From an uncultured cyanobacterium (lineage in GTDB: Bacteria > Cyanobacteriota > Cyanobacteriia > PCC-6307 > Cyanobiaceae): a stretch of DNA of 64,000 nt. Shown here piece by piece: positions 28,065-36,080 of this stretch. A program made the position numbers and the translations under genes. The notes below the pieces were generated by a model. It was not told where the DNA came from. It saw only the letters and a program-made list of their open reading frames with translations, and ran no database searches. Position 1 is the stretch's first letter; the number at the start of each line of letters is the position of its first letter. The DNA is taken from the NCBI GenBank assembly GCA_903856805.1, contig CAIOCZ010000022.1, positions 1 through 64,000 of the forward strand, read 5' to 3'.

Positions 28065-29504
28065 ATGGGACGTCTCGTCTGTATTGATCCCGTCACCCGC
28101 ATCGAAGGGCAGGCCCGCATCAGCCTGCACCTCGATGACGCCGGCGTGCTGGTGGATGCCCGGCTGCATGTGTTGGAGGTGCGGGGGTTTGAGGCGTTCT
28201 GCGTGGGGCGGCCCTTCACGGACATGGGAGCGATCACGTCGCGCATCTGTGGTATTTGCCCGGTGAGTCACCTGCTGGCGGCCGCCCGCGCCGGCGACCA
28301 GCTGCTGGCGGTGACCATCCCAGCGGCGGCGCGGCAGTTGCGGGAACTGCTCAACCTGGCCCAGATCCTCCAGTCCCATGCCCTGTCGTTTTTCCACCTC
28401 AGTTGCCCGGATCTCCTGCTCGGCTGGGACAGTGATCCCGCCCGGCGCAATCTGTTCGGTCTGATGGCCGCCGAACCCGATCTGGCCCGGGCGGGCATTC
28501 GCCTGCGTCAATTCGGTCAGCGCATTATTGAGCTGCTGGCGGGCCGGGCGATTCATGGCCTCTGGGCGGTGCCCGGCGGCGTGCTTACCCCCCTGGGCCT
28601 CGAAGCCCAGGCCTGGATCCTGGACCGCCTGCCGGAGGCCCGCGCCGCTGCCCGGCTCGCCCTGGAGCGCTACAAAACCCTCCTGGACGGCCCGTTGCAG
28701 CAGGAGCAGAGCCGCTTCGGCCGGTTCCCGAGCCTGTTCCTGGCCCTGGTGGGGCCCCAGGGGCGCTGGGCCCATCTCGACGGCGACCTGCGCCTGGCCG
28801 ATGCCGCTGGGGGCTGGATCGGGGAGCCGATCGACCCCCTGGCCTATGGGGAGCTGATCGCCGAGGCGGTGGAACCCTGGAGCTATCTCAAATTTCCCTA
28901 CATCCGTTCCCTGGGCTACCCCGAGGGGATCTACCGGGTGGGGCCCCTGGCGCGGCTCAATGTGTGCAGGGGCATCGGCACGCCCTGGGCCGAGGCGGAA
29001 CTGGTGGAACTGCGCCAGCGCTCCGGGCCGGTGCTGCTGGCCTCCTTTGCCTATCACCACGCCCGGTTGGTGGAGATCGTCGTCTGCCTGGAGGCGATCG
29101 AGCGGCTGGTGGAAGATCCGGGCTTGCGCAGCGCGCAGGTGCGGGCCAAGGCGAGTCTGAATCGATGGGAGGCCGTGGGGGTGAGCGAAGCGCCCCGCGG
29201 CACCCTCTTCCACCACTACCGGGTGGACCCCGACGGCCTGATCACCCACGTGAACCTGATCATCGCCACCGGCCAGAACAACCTGGCGATCAACCGCACC
29301 CTGCTGCAGGTGGCCCAGGCCACCATCCCCTCGCCCTTGGCGGCAAACGCCGAGATTCCCGAGGCGATCCTCAACCGCGTCGAGGCGGGCCTGCGCTGCT
29401 TCGACCCCTGCCTGTCCTGCAGCACCCACGCCGCTGGCCAGATGCCCCTCCTGGTGCAGTTGATCGACGCGAGGGGAGAGCTGTTGGCGGAGCGGAGCCG
29501 TTGA
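28065..29504 (+). CDS. hoxH: [NiFe] hydrogenase large subunit HoxH (group 3d)
   Basis: MGRLVCIDPVTRIEGQARISLHLDDAG; L1 motif SRICGICPVSH; C-terminal L2 motif FDPCLSCSTH|AAGQMPLLVQLID with cleavable tail. Confidence 0.97.
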   Translation: MGRLVCIDPVTRIEGQARISLHLDDAGVLVDARLHVLEVRGFEAFCVGRPFTDMGAITSRICGICPVSHLLAAARAGDQLLAVTIPAAARQLRELLNLAQILQSHALSFFHLSCPDLLLGWDSDPARRNLFGLMAAEPDLARAGIRLRQFGQRIIELLAGRAIHGLWAVPGGVLTPLGLEAQAWILDRLPEARAAARLALERYKTLLDGPLQQEQSRFGRFPSLFLALVGPQGRWAHLDGDLRLADAAGGWIGEPIDPLAYGELIAEAVEPWSYLKFPYIRSLGYPEGIYRVGPLARLNVCRGIGTPWAEAELVELRQRSGPVLLASFAYHHARLVEIVVCLEAIERLVEDPGLRSAQVRAKASLNRWEAVGVSEAPRGTLFHHYRVDPDGLITHVNLIIATGQNNLAINRTLLQVAQATIPSPLAANAEIPEAILNRVEAGLRCFDPCLSCSTHAAGQMPLLVQLIDARGELLAERSR

Positions 29505-30004
29505 TGGCGCTCGACCTGGTGATCGGCATCGGCAACCCCCTGCGAGGGGATGATGGGGTGGGGCCTCACTTGGCGGCTACGGTTGCGGCCTCGGTTGCTA
29601 CCGCGGTTGCAACCACGGTGTCTTCCCCGGGGTCGGCTGGGCATGGGGGGGTGCAGGTCCTGGTGGTGCACCAGCTGACCCCCGAGCTGGCCGAACCGCT
29701 CTCGGAGGCGCGGCGGGCCCTGTTCCTGGATGCCTGGTTGGCGTCCACGGCCAGTCGGCCCTGCCTCCAGCCCCTGCGGCCGGCTCCCCATTGGGAAGGC
29801 AGCAGCCATCGCCTCACCCCCGCGGTGCTGCTGGGCCTCGCGGATCTGCTCTACGGCGCGACGCCAACGGCCCAGCTGCTGCTGGTCCCGGCGTTTGTCA
29901 TGGAGCCCATGGCCGAGGGATTTTCACCGCCCCTGCGGCGCGGCCTGCCCCGGGCCCGACGTCTCCTGGCGCAATGGCTCGCGTCGGGAGGGGACGATGC
30001 ATGA
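29504..30004 (+). CDS. hoxW: Hydrogenase maturation endopeptidase HoxW
   Basis: VIGIGNPLRGDDGVGPHLA ... HQLTPELAEPLSEARRALFLDAWLAS; follows hoxH with overlapping stop/start. Confidence 0.9.
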   Translation: MALDLVIGIGNPLRGDDGVGPHLAATVAASVATAVATTVSSPGSAGHGGVQVLVVHQLTPELAEPLSEARRALFLDAWLASTASRPCLQPLRPAPHWEGSSHRLTPAVLLGLADLLYGATPTAQLLLVPAFVMEPMAEGFSPPLRRGLPRARRLLAQWLASGGDDA

Positions 30005-30356
30005 ACTGAGCCTGATGGTGGCGCTGCGGGAGCAGGTGCTGGCGGCGGCGGCGGCCCGGGGGGCGCGGGCGGTCACGGCCATCCATCTGCGGATTGGTCG
30101 CCTGGCCGGAGTGGAGCCGGAGGCGCTGCAGTTCGCCGCTGCGTTGGTGTTGGCGGGCAGCCTGGCGGCTGGCGCGGCGTTGGTGATCGATTCGGTGGAA
30201 GCCCGCTGCCATTGCCGCCCCTGTGCAGCGCCGTTTGAGGTGCTGGACGGGATGTGTGTCTGTCCCCGCTGTGGGGCCATCAGTCGCCAGCTGTTGTGTG
30301 GCCGTGAACTGGCGCTGGCGGCCCTGGAACTGGAAGGGCTGGAGCCGGATCCCTAG
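29997..30356 (+). CDS. hypA: Hydrogenase maturation nickel metallochaperone HypA
   Basis: MHELSLMVALREQVLAAAAARGARAVTAIHLRIGRLAGVEPEALQFA; zinc site CHCRPC...CVCPRCG. Confidence 0.94.
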   Translation: MHELSLMVALREQVLAAAAARGARAVTAIHLRIGRLAGVEPEALQFAAALVLAGSLAAGAALVIDSVEARCHCRPCAAPFEVLDGMCVCPRCGAISRQLLCGRELALAALELEGLEPDP

Positions 30357-30441
30357 GCCGCGTGCTCCGGGGGTGTCTGACGTCGCTATGCGTTCTCGAT
30401 CGGCGTCCTTAGGTTTCCTTCATCCGTTCCCGTTGCCGTTG

Positions 30442-31161
30442 ATGTGCCTGGCCTGTCCCTGCTCCCGGACCGCGCCGGCTGCCATGGCTCCTGTCCCCCC
30501 CGCTGCGCCCGATCGCCAGCTTCTGCGGCTTGGCCAGGATCTGCTGCACCGCAACGACGCCCTGGCGGTCGCCAACCGAAACCGCTTTGATCAGGCCGGT
30601 GTGCGGGTGGTCAATCTGCTCTCGGCGCCGGGATCTGGCAAAACCGCCCTGCTGGAGCACTTGGGGGGCCTGACGGCGGGGCCCATGGCGGTGATTGTTG
30701 GGGATCTGGCCACCGACAACGACGCCCGTCGGCTGCGGGCCGCCGGCCTGGCGGCGGTGCAGATCACCACCGGCCAGGCCTGCCACCTGGAGGCCGCCAT
30801 GGTGGCGCGCGCCGTGGATCAATTGGAGCATTCCGGGGTGCCTCTCTCCTCGCTGCGGTTGCTGGTGATCGAGAACGTGGGCAACCTGGTGTGCCCCGCC
30901 GCCTACGACCTGGGCGAACACCTGCGGCTGGTATTGCTGGCGGTGACGGAGGGGGAGGACAAACCGCTGAAGTATCCGGCCCTGTTCCACAGCGCCGATC
31001 TGGTGGTGATCAGCAAGCTGGATCTGGCGGCCGCCGCCCCCTTCGATCTGGCCCTCGCCCGGCGGGCGATCGCCCGGGTGGCGCCGCGGGCGCGGATCCT
31101 GGCGGTGTCGTCGCGCCGTGGCACCGGCCTGGCGACCCTGGCGGCGGCGCTGGTTGCGTGA
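30442..31161 (+). CDS. hypB: Hydrogenase nickel incorporation GTPase HypB
   Basis: VRVVNLLSAPGSGKTALLEHL; VGDLATDNDARRL; LRLLVIENVGNLVCPAAYDLGE; VISKLDLAAAAPFD. Confidence 0.95.
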   Translation: MCLACPCSRTAPAAMAPVPPAAPDRQLLRLGQDLLHRNDALAVANRNRFDQAGVRVVNLLSAPGSGKTALLEHLGGLTAGPMAVIVGDLATDNDARRLRAAGLAAVQITTGQACHLEAAMVARAVDQLEHSGVPLSSLRLLVIENVGNLVCPAAYDLGEHLRLVLLAVTEGEDKPLKYPALFHSADLVVISKLDLAAAAPFDLALARRAIARVAPRARILAVSSRRGTGLATLAAALVA

Positions 31162-33653
31162 TCAGCGGCCTGCGTCTCGACTGCCGCGGTGTGGTTCAGG
31201 GGGTGGGGCTGCGGCCGGCCCTGCACCGGCTCGCCGCGGAGCTCGGCCTGGGGGGGGAGCTGTGCAATGGGCTGGAGGGCCTGCGGGTGGAGCTGGTGGG
31301 GCCCCGGCCGCAGCTGGAGTTGTGGCTGCAGCGCCTGCCCACCGCCCTGCCGGCGGCGGCGCGGCTGGAGCCTTGCCACCCCGTTTGGCTGCCGGCAGCC
31401 GTGGTGACGGCCCTGGCGGCCCGCCCCGGCCTTTGGCTGGGGGCCGGCCCGCCCCGGTCCCTGGCGCAGGCGCTGGTGGCTCCAGCCCTGAGCGCCGATC
31501 GGGCCCCCTGCGCCGCTTGCCTGCGGGAGCTGGTCGATCCATCTCAGCGCCGCTGGGGGGATCCGTTCCTCAGTTGCAGCGCCTGCGGTCCCCGCTACAG
31601 CGTGGCCAGCGCCGAACCCTTCAGCCGCGCCCACACCAGCCTGGCCGCCTTCCCCCTCTGCACGGCCTGCGCGAGGGAGTTCAGCGATCCCGCCGATCGC
31701 CGCTTTCATGCCGAGACGATCGGCTGCCCGACCTGCGGCCCGCGCCTCACCCTGCTGGATGGCGCAGGCCAGGCGATGGATTTCCCCGAGTCGCTCGGCG
31801 CCAGCGCCGCCGGCCGGGCGGCGGTTTTGATCCAGGCGGCGGCGACCCTGTTGGCCGCGGGCCAGATCCTCGCCCTGCAGGGGGTGGGGGGCTTCCAGCT
31901 CCTGGTGGCGGCCACCAATCCGGCGGCCGTGGCCCGGCTGCGACGGCGCAAGCGCCGACCCACCAAGCCCATGGCCCTGCTGGTGGCCGATCCGGCCTGG
32001 GTGGAGGCGGTGGTGGGGCTGACGCCGGCCGCCCTGGCGGCCCTGGCCTCGCCGGCGGCGCCGATCGTGCTGCTGCCCCGTCGCCCCGGGCCGGAGGCCT
32101 ATCCGGGGGTGGCGCCCGGCAGCGCCGATCTGGGGGTGATGCTGCCGGCTTCCCCCCTGCAGGCCCTGCTGGTGCGGGCCTGTGCCGGGCCGTTGGTGGC
32201 CACCAGTGGTAATCCCAGTGGCGAGCCCCTCTGCACGACGCCGGACGAGGCCCGTCAACGGCTCGCGGGGCTCGCCGATGGGTTCCTGATCCACGACCGC
32301 CCGATCCTGCGGCCCCTGGACGACTCACTGCTGCAGCTGATTGATGGCCGGCCAGCCCTGTTGCGCCGGGCCCGGGGTTATGCCCCCGAACCGTTGCCCC
32401 TGCCGGCCCCCGTGCCCCCCCCCGGCGTGCTGGCCCTGGGGGGCGACCTCAAGTGTGCGCCGGCCCTGGCCTGCGGCGATCGCCTCTGGCTGGCCCCCCA
32501 TCTGGGGGACCTGGAGGCGCCGCAGACCCTGGAGCGGCTGCGGGCGGGGCTGGCCGCGTTGCACGCTCCCCTGCCCCTGCTGGTCGCTGACGCCCATCCC
32601 GGCTACCACAGCCATCGGCTGGCCCTGGGCTGGCCGGGGGGAGCGCAGCTGGTGCCCCATCACCTCGCCCATGCCCTGGCGGTGGTGGCCGAGCACGGCC
32701 TCGTGCCGCCCCTGCTGGCGCTCTGCTGGGATGGATTGGGCTACGGACCTCCGGCCGGGGGTGCGGCATCCCCGCGGGTCCCGTCCCTCTGGGGGGGCGA
32801 ACTGTTGGCGATCGCGGCCGGCAACGGGGCCCAGGGCCCCCAGCTCCGGGCCCAGCGGCTGGCGGCCCTGCGTCCCTTCCCCCTGCCGGGGGGCGGGCGG
32901 GCCCTGCGCGAACCGCGCCGTTCAGCCCTGGGGCTGCTGCTGGCCGGTGGCCTGGTGGACCATCCCGGGGCCCGCCACTGCCGAGCCGCCTTCGCCCCCG
33001 ACGATTGGTTGCTGCTCCGCCAGGCCGTGGCCGCCGGCTGTGGCAGTCCGTTCACCACCAGCGTCGGCCGGTTGTTCGATGCCGTGGCCTCCCTGCTGGA
33101 TCTGGTGCAGGGGCTGGGCCATGAGGGCCAGGGCGGCCAGGTGGTGCAGGCCGCCGCCGCCCGGGCGTCCCGGGAGCGGCGGGCCTATCCGCTGCCGTTG
33201 CGGCGGGCCCCGAGCGGCCTTGCCTGGGCCGCCCCTGGCACGGTGTCAGTCGGTTCCCCTCCGCCCCTGGGTTGGCTCGACTGGCGGCCCCTGCTGGCCG
33301 CCCTGCTGGCGGACATCGACGCCGGCATGCCTGTCGCCGTCTGCGCCGCCCGGGTCCAGAACGGTCTGGCCCGGGGGGCGGCCCGGGCCCTGGCGCGGGC
33401 CGCCCGCAGCCCGGAGTGGAGGCGTGTTCCGGCGGCTTCTGATCCCCCTCCGGGGCTGGCCGTGGCCCTGGCCGGAGGTTGTTTCCAGAACCGCTTGTTG
33501 CTGGAAGGCATGATTGCCGCCCTGCGGGGCCGGGGGCTGCGGCCCTATTGGGGAGAGGCGCTCCCCGCCAACGACGGCGGCCTCGCCCTGGGGCAGGTGT
33601 GGGCGGTGGCCCTGGGGCTCACCGCCCTCAGCGATGGCGCTTCTCCTCCCTAG
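31158..33653 (+). CDS. hypF: Carbamoyltransferase HypF
   Basis: Acylphosphatase RGVVQGVGLRPALHRLAAELGLGGELCNGLEGL; zinc fingers CAACLREL...CSACGPRYSV, CTACAREF...CPTCGPRL; YrdC region RRRKRRPTKPMALLV; ATSGNPSGEP; VADAHPGYHSHRLA; ALAGGCFQNRLLLE. GTG start at 31158. Confidence 0.95.
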   Translation: MISGLRLDCRGVVQGVGLRPALHRLAAELGLGGELCNGLEGLRVELVGPRPQLELWLQRLPTALPAAARLEPCHPVWLPAAVVTALAARPGLWLGAGPPRSLAQALVAPALSADRAPCAACLRELVDPSQRRWGDPFLSCSACGPRYSVASAEPFSRAHTSLAAFPLCTACAREFSDPADRRFHAETIGCPTCGPRLTLLDGAGQAMDFPESLGASAAGRAAVLIQAAATLLAAGQILALQGVGGFQLLVAATNPAAVARLRRRKRRPTKPMALLVADPAWVEAVVGLTPAALAALASPAAPIVLLPRRPGPEAYPGVAPGSADLGVMLPASPLQALLVRACAGPLVATSGNPSGEPLCTTPDEARQRLAGLADGFLIHDRPILRPLDDSLLQLIDGRPALLRRARGYAPEPLPLPAPVPPPGVLALGGDLKCAPALACGDRLWLAPHLGDLEAPQTLERLRAGLAALHAPLPLLVADAHPGYHSHRLALGWPGGAQLVPHHLAHALAVVAEHGLVPPLLALCWDGLGYGPPAGGAASPRVPSLWGGELLAIAAGNGAQGPQLRAQRLAALRPFPLPGGGRALREPRRSALGLLLAGGLVDHPGARHCRAAFAPDDWLLLRQAVAAGCGSPFTTSVGRLFDAVASLLDLVQGLGHEGQGGQVVQAAAARASRERRAYPLPLRRAPSGLAWAAPGTVSVGSPPPLGWLDWRPLLAALLADIDAGMPVAVCAARVQNGLARGAARALARAARSPEWRRVPAASDPPPGLAVALAGGCFQNRLLLEGMIAALRGRGLRPYWGEALPANDGGLALGQVWAVALGLTALSDGASPP

Positions 33654-33680
33654 ACCGGATCGATGGCAAGGGAGTTCAGC

Positions 33681-33890
33681 ATGTGCCTGGCGGTGGCCGG
33701 TCGCATTGTTTCGGTCCACGTGGAGGCCGGCGCCGCCCACGACGATCCCCTGGGGCGCTGCGCCGAGGTGGACTTCGGCGGCGTGCGCCAACGGGTGAGC
33801 CTGGCCTGTCTGGAGGACGCCCGGGTGGGCGATCGGGTGCTGGTGCACGTGGGGCTGGCCCTGTGCGTGGTGACGGAGCAGGGTCCGTGA
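33681..33890 (+). CDS. hypC: Hydrogenase assembly chaperone HypC
   Basis: MCLAVAGRIVSVHVEAGAAHDDPLGRCAEVDFGGVRQRVSLACLEDARVGDRVLVHVGLALCVV. Confidence 0.95.
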   Translation: MCLAVAGRIVSVHVEAGAAHDDPLGRCAEVDFGGVRQRVSLACLEDARVGDRVLVHVGLALCVVTEQGP

Positions 33891-35032
33891 TCGGTGCCGA
33901 TGCCGCAGCGGCGGCCCCGCGGGTGCGGGCGCTGGTGGCGGCCCTGGCGGCCACGTGCACCCGCCCTTGGACCCTGATGGAAGTGTGTGGCGGCCAGACC
34001 CACGTGATCGTGGGCGCCGGCCTGGATCAACTGTTGCCCCCGGGGCTGCGTCTGATCCACGGGCCCGGCTGTCCGGTGTGTGTCACCGGCGCTGTCTGGC
34101 TGGATCAGGCCCTGGCCCTCACCCGTCTGCCCGGCTTGATTCTCTGTTCCTACGGCGACATGCTGCGGGTGCCGGGATCGTCGGTGGGGACGGATCTGCT
34201 TGCCGCCCGGGCCGCCGGGGGTGACGTGCGGCTGGTGACTTCGCCGCTGCAGGTGCTGGCCCTGGCCCGGGCCCATCCCCAGCGGCCGGTGGTGTTCCTG
34301 GCCGTGGGCTTTGAGACCACCGCCCCCGCCACCGCCCTGTTGGCCCGTCAGGCCCTGACAGCGGGGCTGGCCAATCTCTGGCTGCTGTGCGCCCATGTGC
34401 GCGTGGTGCCGGCGATGGCGGCCCTGTTGGCGGATCCCGCCTGCCCGGTGCAGGGATTTCTGGCGGCTGGCCATGTGGGGGCGGTGATGGGCACAGCCGA
34501 ATTGGCGGCGTTGGTGGACCGCTGGCGGCGGCCGGTGGTGGTGAGTGGCTTCACCCCCGAGGAGTTGCTCCGTGCCCTGCTGGCGGCCGTGACCCAACTG
34601 GAGGCGGGCCAGGCCCATTTGGCCAATTGCTACGGCCAGGTGGTGCGTCCCGCCGGCAATCCGGCCGCCCGGGACCTGCTGGCGGAGGTGTTTGAAGTGG
34701 TGGATCGGCCGTGGCGGGGCCTGGGCACGATCGCCGCTGGCGGCCTGGCCCTGCGCCCGCCCTACGACTGCCTCGATGCCCAACGGCGCTTTGGATCCGT
34801 CCTGGCTACGGCCGCCGCGGCTGACGCAACCGCCGGGGCGGCGCTGGCGCCGCCGCAACCTTCCCCCTGCCTGGCCGGCTCCATCCTGCAGGGGAAAGCC
34901 CTGCCCAGCGACTGCTCCGCCTTCGGCGGCGCCTGCACCCCCGAGCGTCCCCTGGGGGCACCGATGGTGTCGAGTGAGGGGGCCTGTGCCGCCTATCACC
35001 GCTACCGCCCGGTCGCCGTCCACCGGTCATGA
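33887..35032 (+). CDS. hypD: Hydrogenase formation protein HypD
   Basis: LMEVCGGQTHVIVGAGLDQLLPPGLRLIHGPGCPVCVTGAVWLDQA...GFETTAPATA...VQGFLAAGHVGAVMG...LPSDCSAFGGACTPERPLGAPMVSSEGACAAYHRY; GTG start. Confidence 0.95.
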   Translation: MIGADAAAAAPRVRALVAALAATCTRPWTLMEVCGGQTHVIVGAGLDQLLPPGLRLIHGPGCPVCVTGAVWLDQALALTRLPGLILCSYGDMLRVPGSSVGTDLLAARAAGGDVRLVTSPLQVLALARAHPQRPVVFLAVGFETTAPATALLARQALTAGLANLWLLCAHVRVVPAMAALLADPACPVQGFLAAGHVGAVMGTAELAALVDRWRRPVVVSGFTPEELLRALLAAVTQLEAGQAHLANCYGQVVRPAGNPAARDLLAEVFEVVDRPWRGLGTIAAGGLALRPPYDCLDAQRRFGSVLATAAAADATAGAALAPPQPSPCLAGSILQGKALPSDCSAFGGACTPERPLGAPMVSSEGACAAYHRYRPVAVHRS

Positions 35033-36054
35033 GCGCCTCCCTGGGCGGCTCCTTGGGCGGCTCCCTGGGGGAGCGGATTCGCCTGGCCCATGGCGGGGGC
35101 GGCGTGGCGATGCAGCAGTTGATCGCCAACGAACTGAGCGGGTTGTATGCCGATCCCACCCAGCTGCTCCACGATGCCGCCAGCCTGGCCCTGCCCCACG
35201 GCCGGTTGGCGTTCAGCACCGACAGCTACGTGGTGCAGCCCCTGGAGTTTCCCGGCGGGGATATTGGCCGGCTGGCGGTGATCGGAACCGCCAACGACCT
35301 GGCGATGGTGGGCGCCCGACCGCTGCATCTGAGCGTGGGCCTGATTTTGGAGGAGGGGCTGGAGCTGGTGGTGCTGCGGCGGGTGATCGCTTCCCTGGCC
35401 GCCGCCGCCCGCGAGTGCGGTGTCACGGTGGTGACCGGGGACACCAAGGTGGTGGAGCGGGGCAAGGGGGATGGGGTGTTCATCAACACCAGCGGCCTCG
35501 GCCTGTTGGACGGCCTGGCGCCGATCGGGCCGGCGGCGATCCGCCCCGGTGACCAGCTGGTGGTGAGTGGGGATCTCGGTCGCCATGGGGTGGCGATCCT
35601 GGCGGCTCGCCATGGGTTGCGGCTGGAACCTCCCTTCCCCAGCGACTGCGCCCCCCTATGGCCGGCGGTGCAGCGCCTGTTGGCGGCCGGCCTGCGGCCC
35701 CATGGCCTGCGGGACCTCACCCGCGGTGGCCTGGCCGCCGCCCTGCAGGAACTGGCCAGCGCCGCCGCCGTGGATCTGGTGATCGAGGAACCCCTGGTGC
35801 CGGTGGCGGAGCCGGTGGCGCGCACCTGTGCCCTGTTGGGGTTGGAGCCATGGCAGCTGGCCAATGAAGGGCGCTTTCTGGCGGTGCTGCCGGCGGCGGC
35901 CCTGGCGCCGGCCCTGGCGTTGCTTCAGCCCAGCGGCGCCACCTGGATCGGCACGGTGGAGGCGGGCCCGAGCCGGGTGCGGCTGCGCACCGGCTTCGGC
36001 AGCGAGCGGCTGTTGGCGCCCCTCAGCGGCGACCTGCTCCCCCGCATCTGCTGA
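35029..36054 (+). CDS. hypE: Hydrogenase expression/formation protein HypE
   Basis: RIRLAHGGGGVAMQQLIANEL; FSTDSYVVQPLEFPGGDIGRLAVIGTANDLAMVGARP; VTGDTKVVERGKGDGVFINTSG; C-terminus LLPRIC (PRxC end). Confidence 0.96.
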   Translation: MSASLGGSLGGSLGERIRLAHGGGGVAMQQLIANELSGLYADPTQLLHDAASLALPHGRLAFSTDSYVVQPLEFPGGDIGRLAVIGTANDLAMVGARPLHLSVGLILEEGLELVVLRRVIASLAAAARECGVTVVTGDTKVVERGKGDGVFINTSGLGLLDGLAPIGPAAIRPGDQLVVSGDLGRHGVAILAARHGLRLEPPFPSDCAPLWPAVQRLLAAGLRPHGLRDLTRGGLAAALQELASAAAVDLVIEEPLVPVAEPVARTCALLGLEPWQLANEGRFLAVLPAAALAPALALLQPSGATWIGTVEAGPSRVRLRTGFGSERLLAPLSGDLLPRIC

Positions 36055-36080
36055 GCCCGCATCGGCAGAGCCCGCCTTGA

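Noticed and set aside
27999-29429. 476-aa minus-strand ORF antisense to hoxH
   Set aside because: Shadow ORF; the sense strand encodes HoxH with both nickel-binding motifs.
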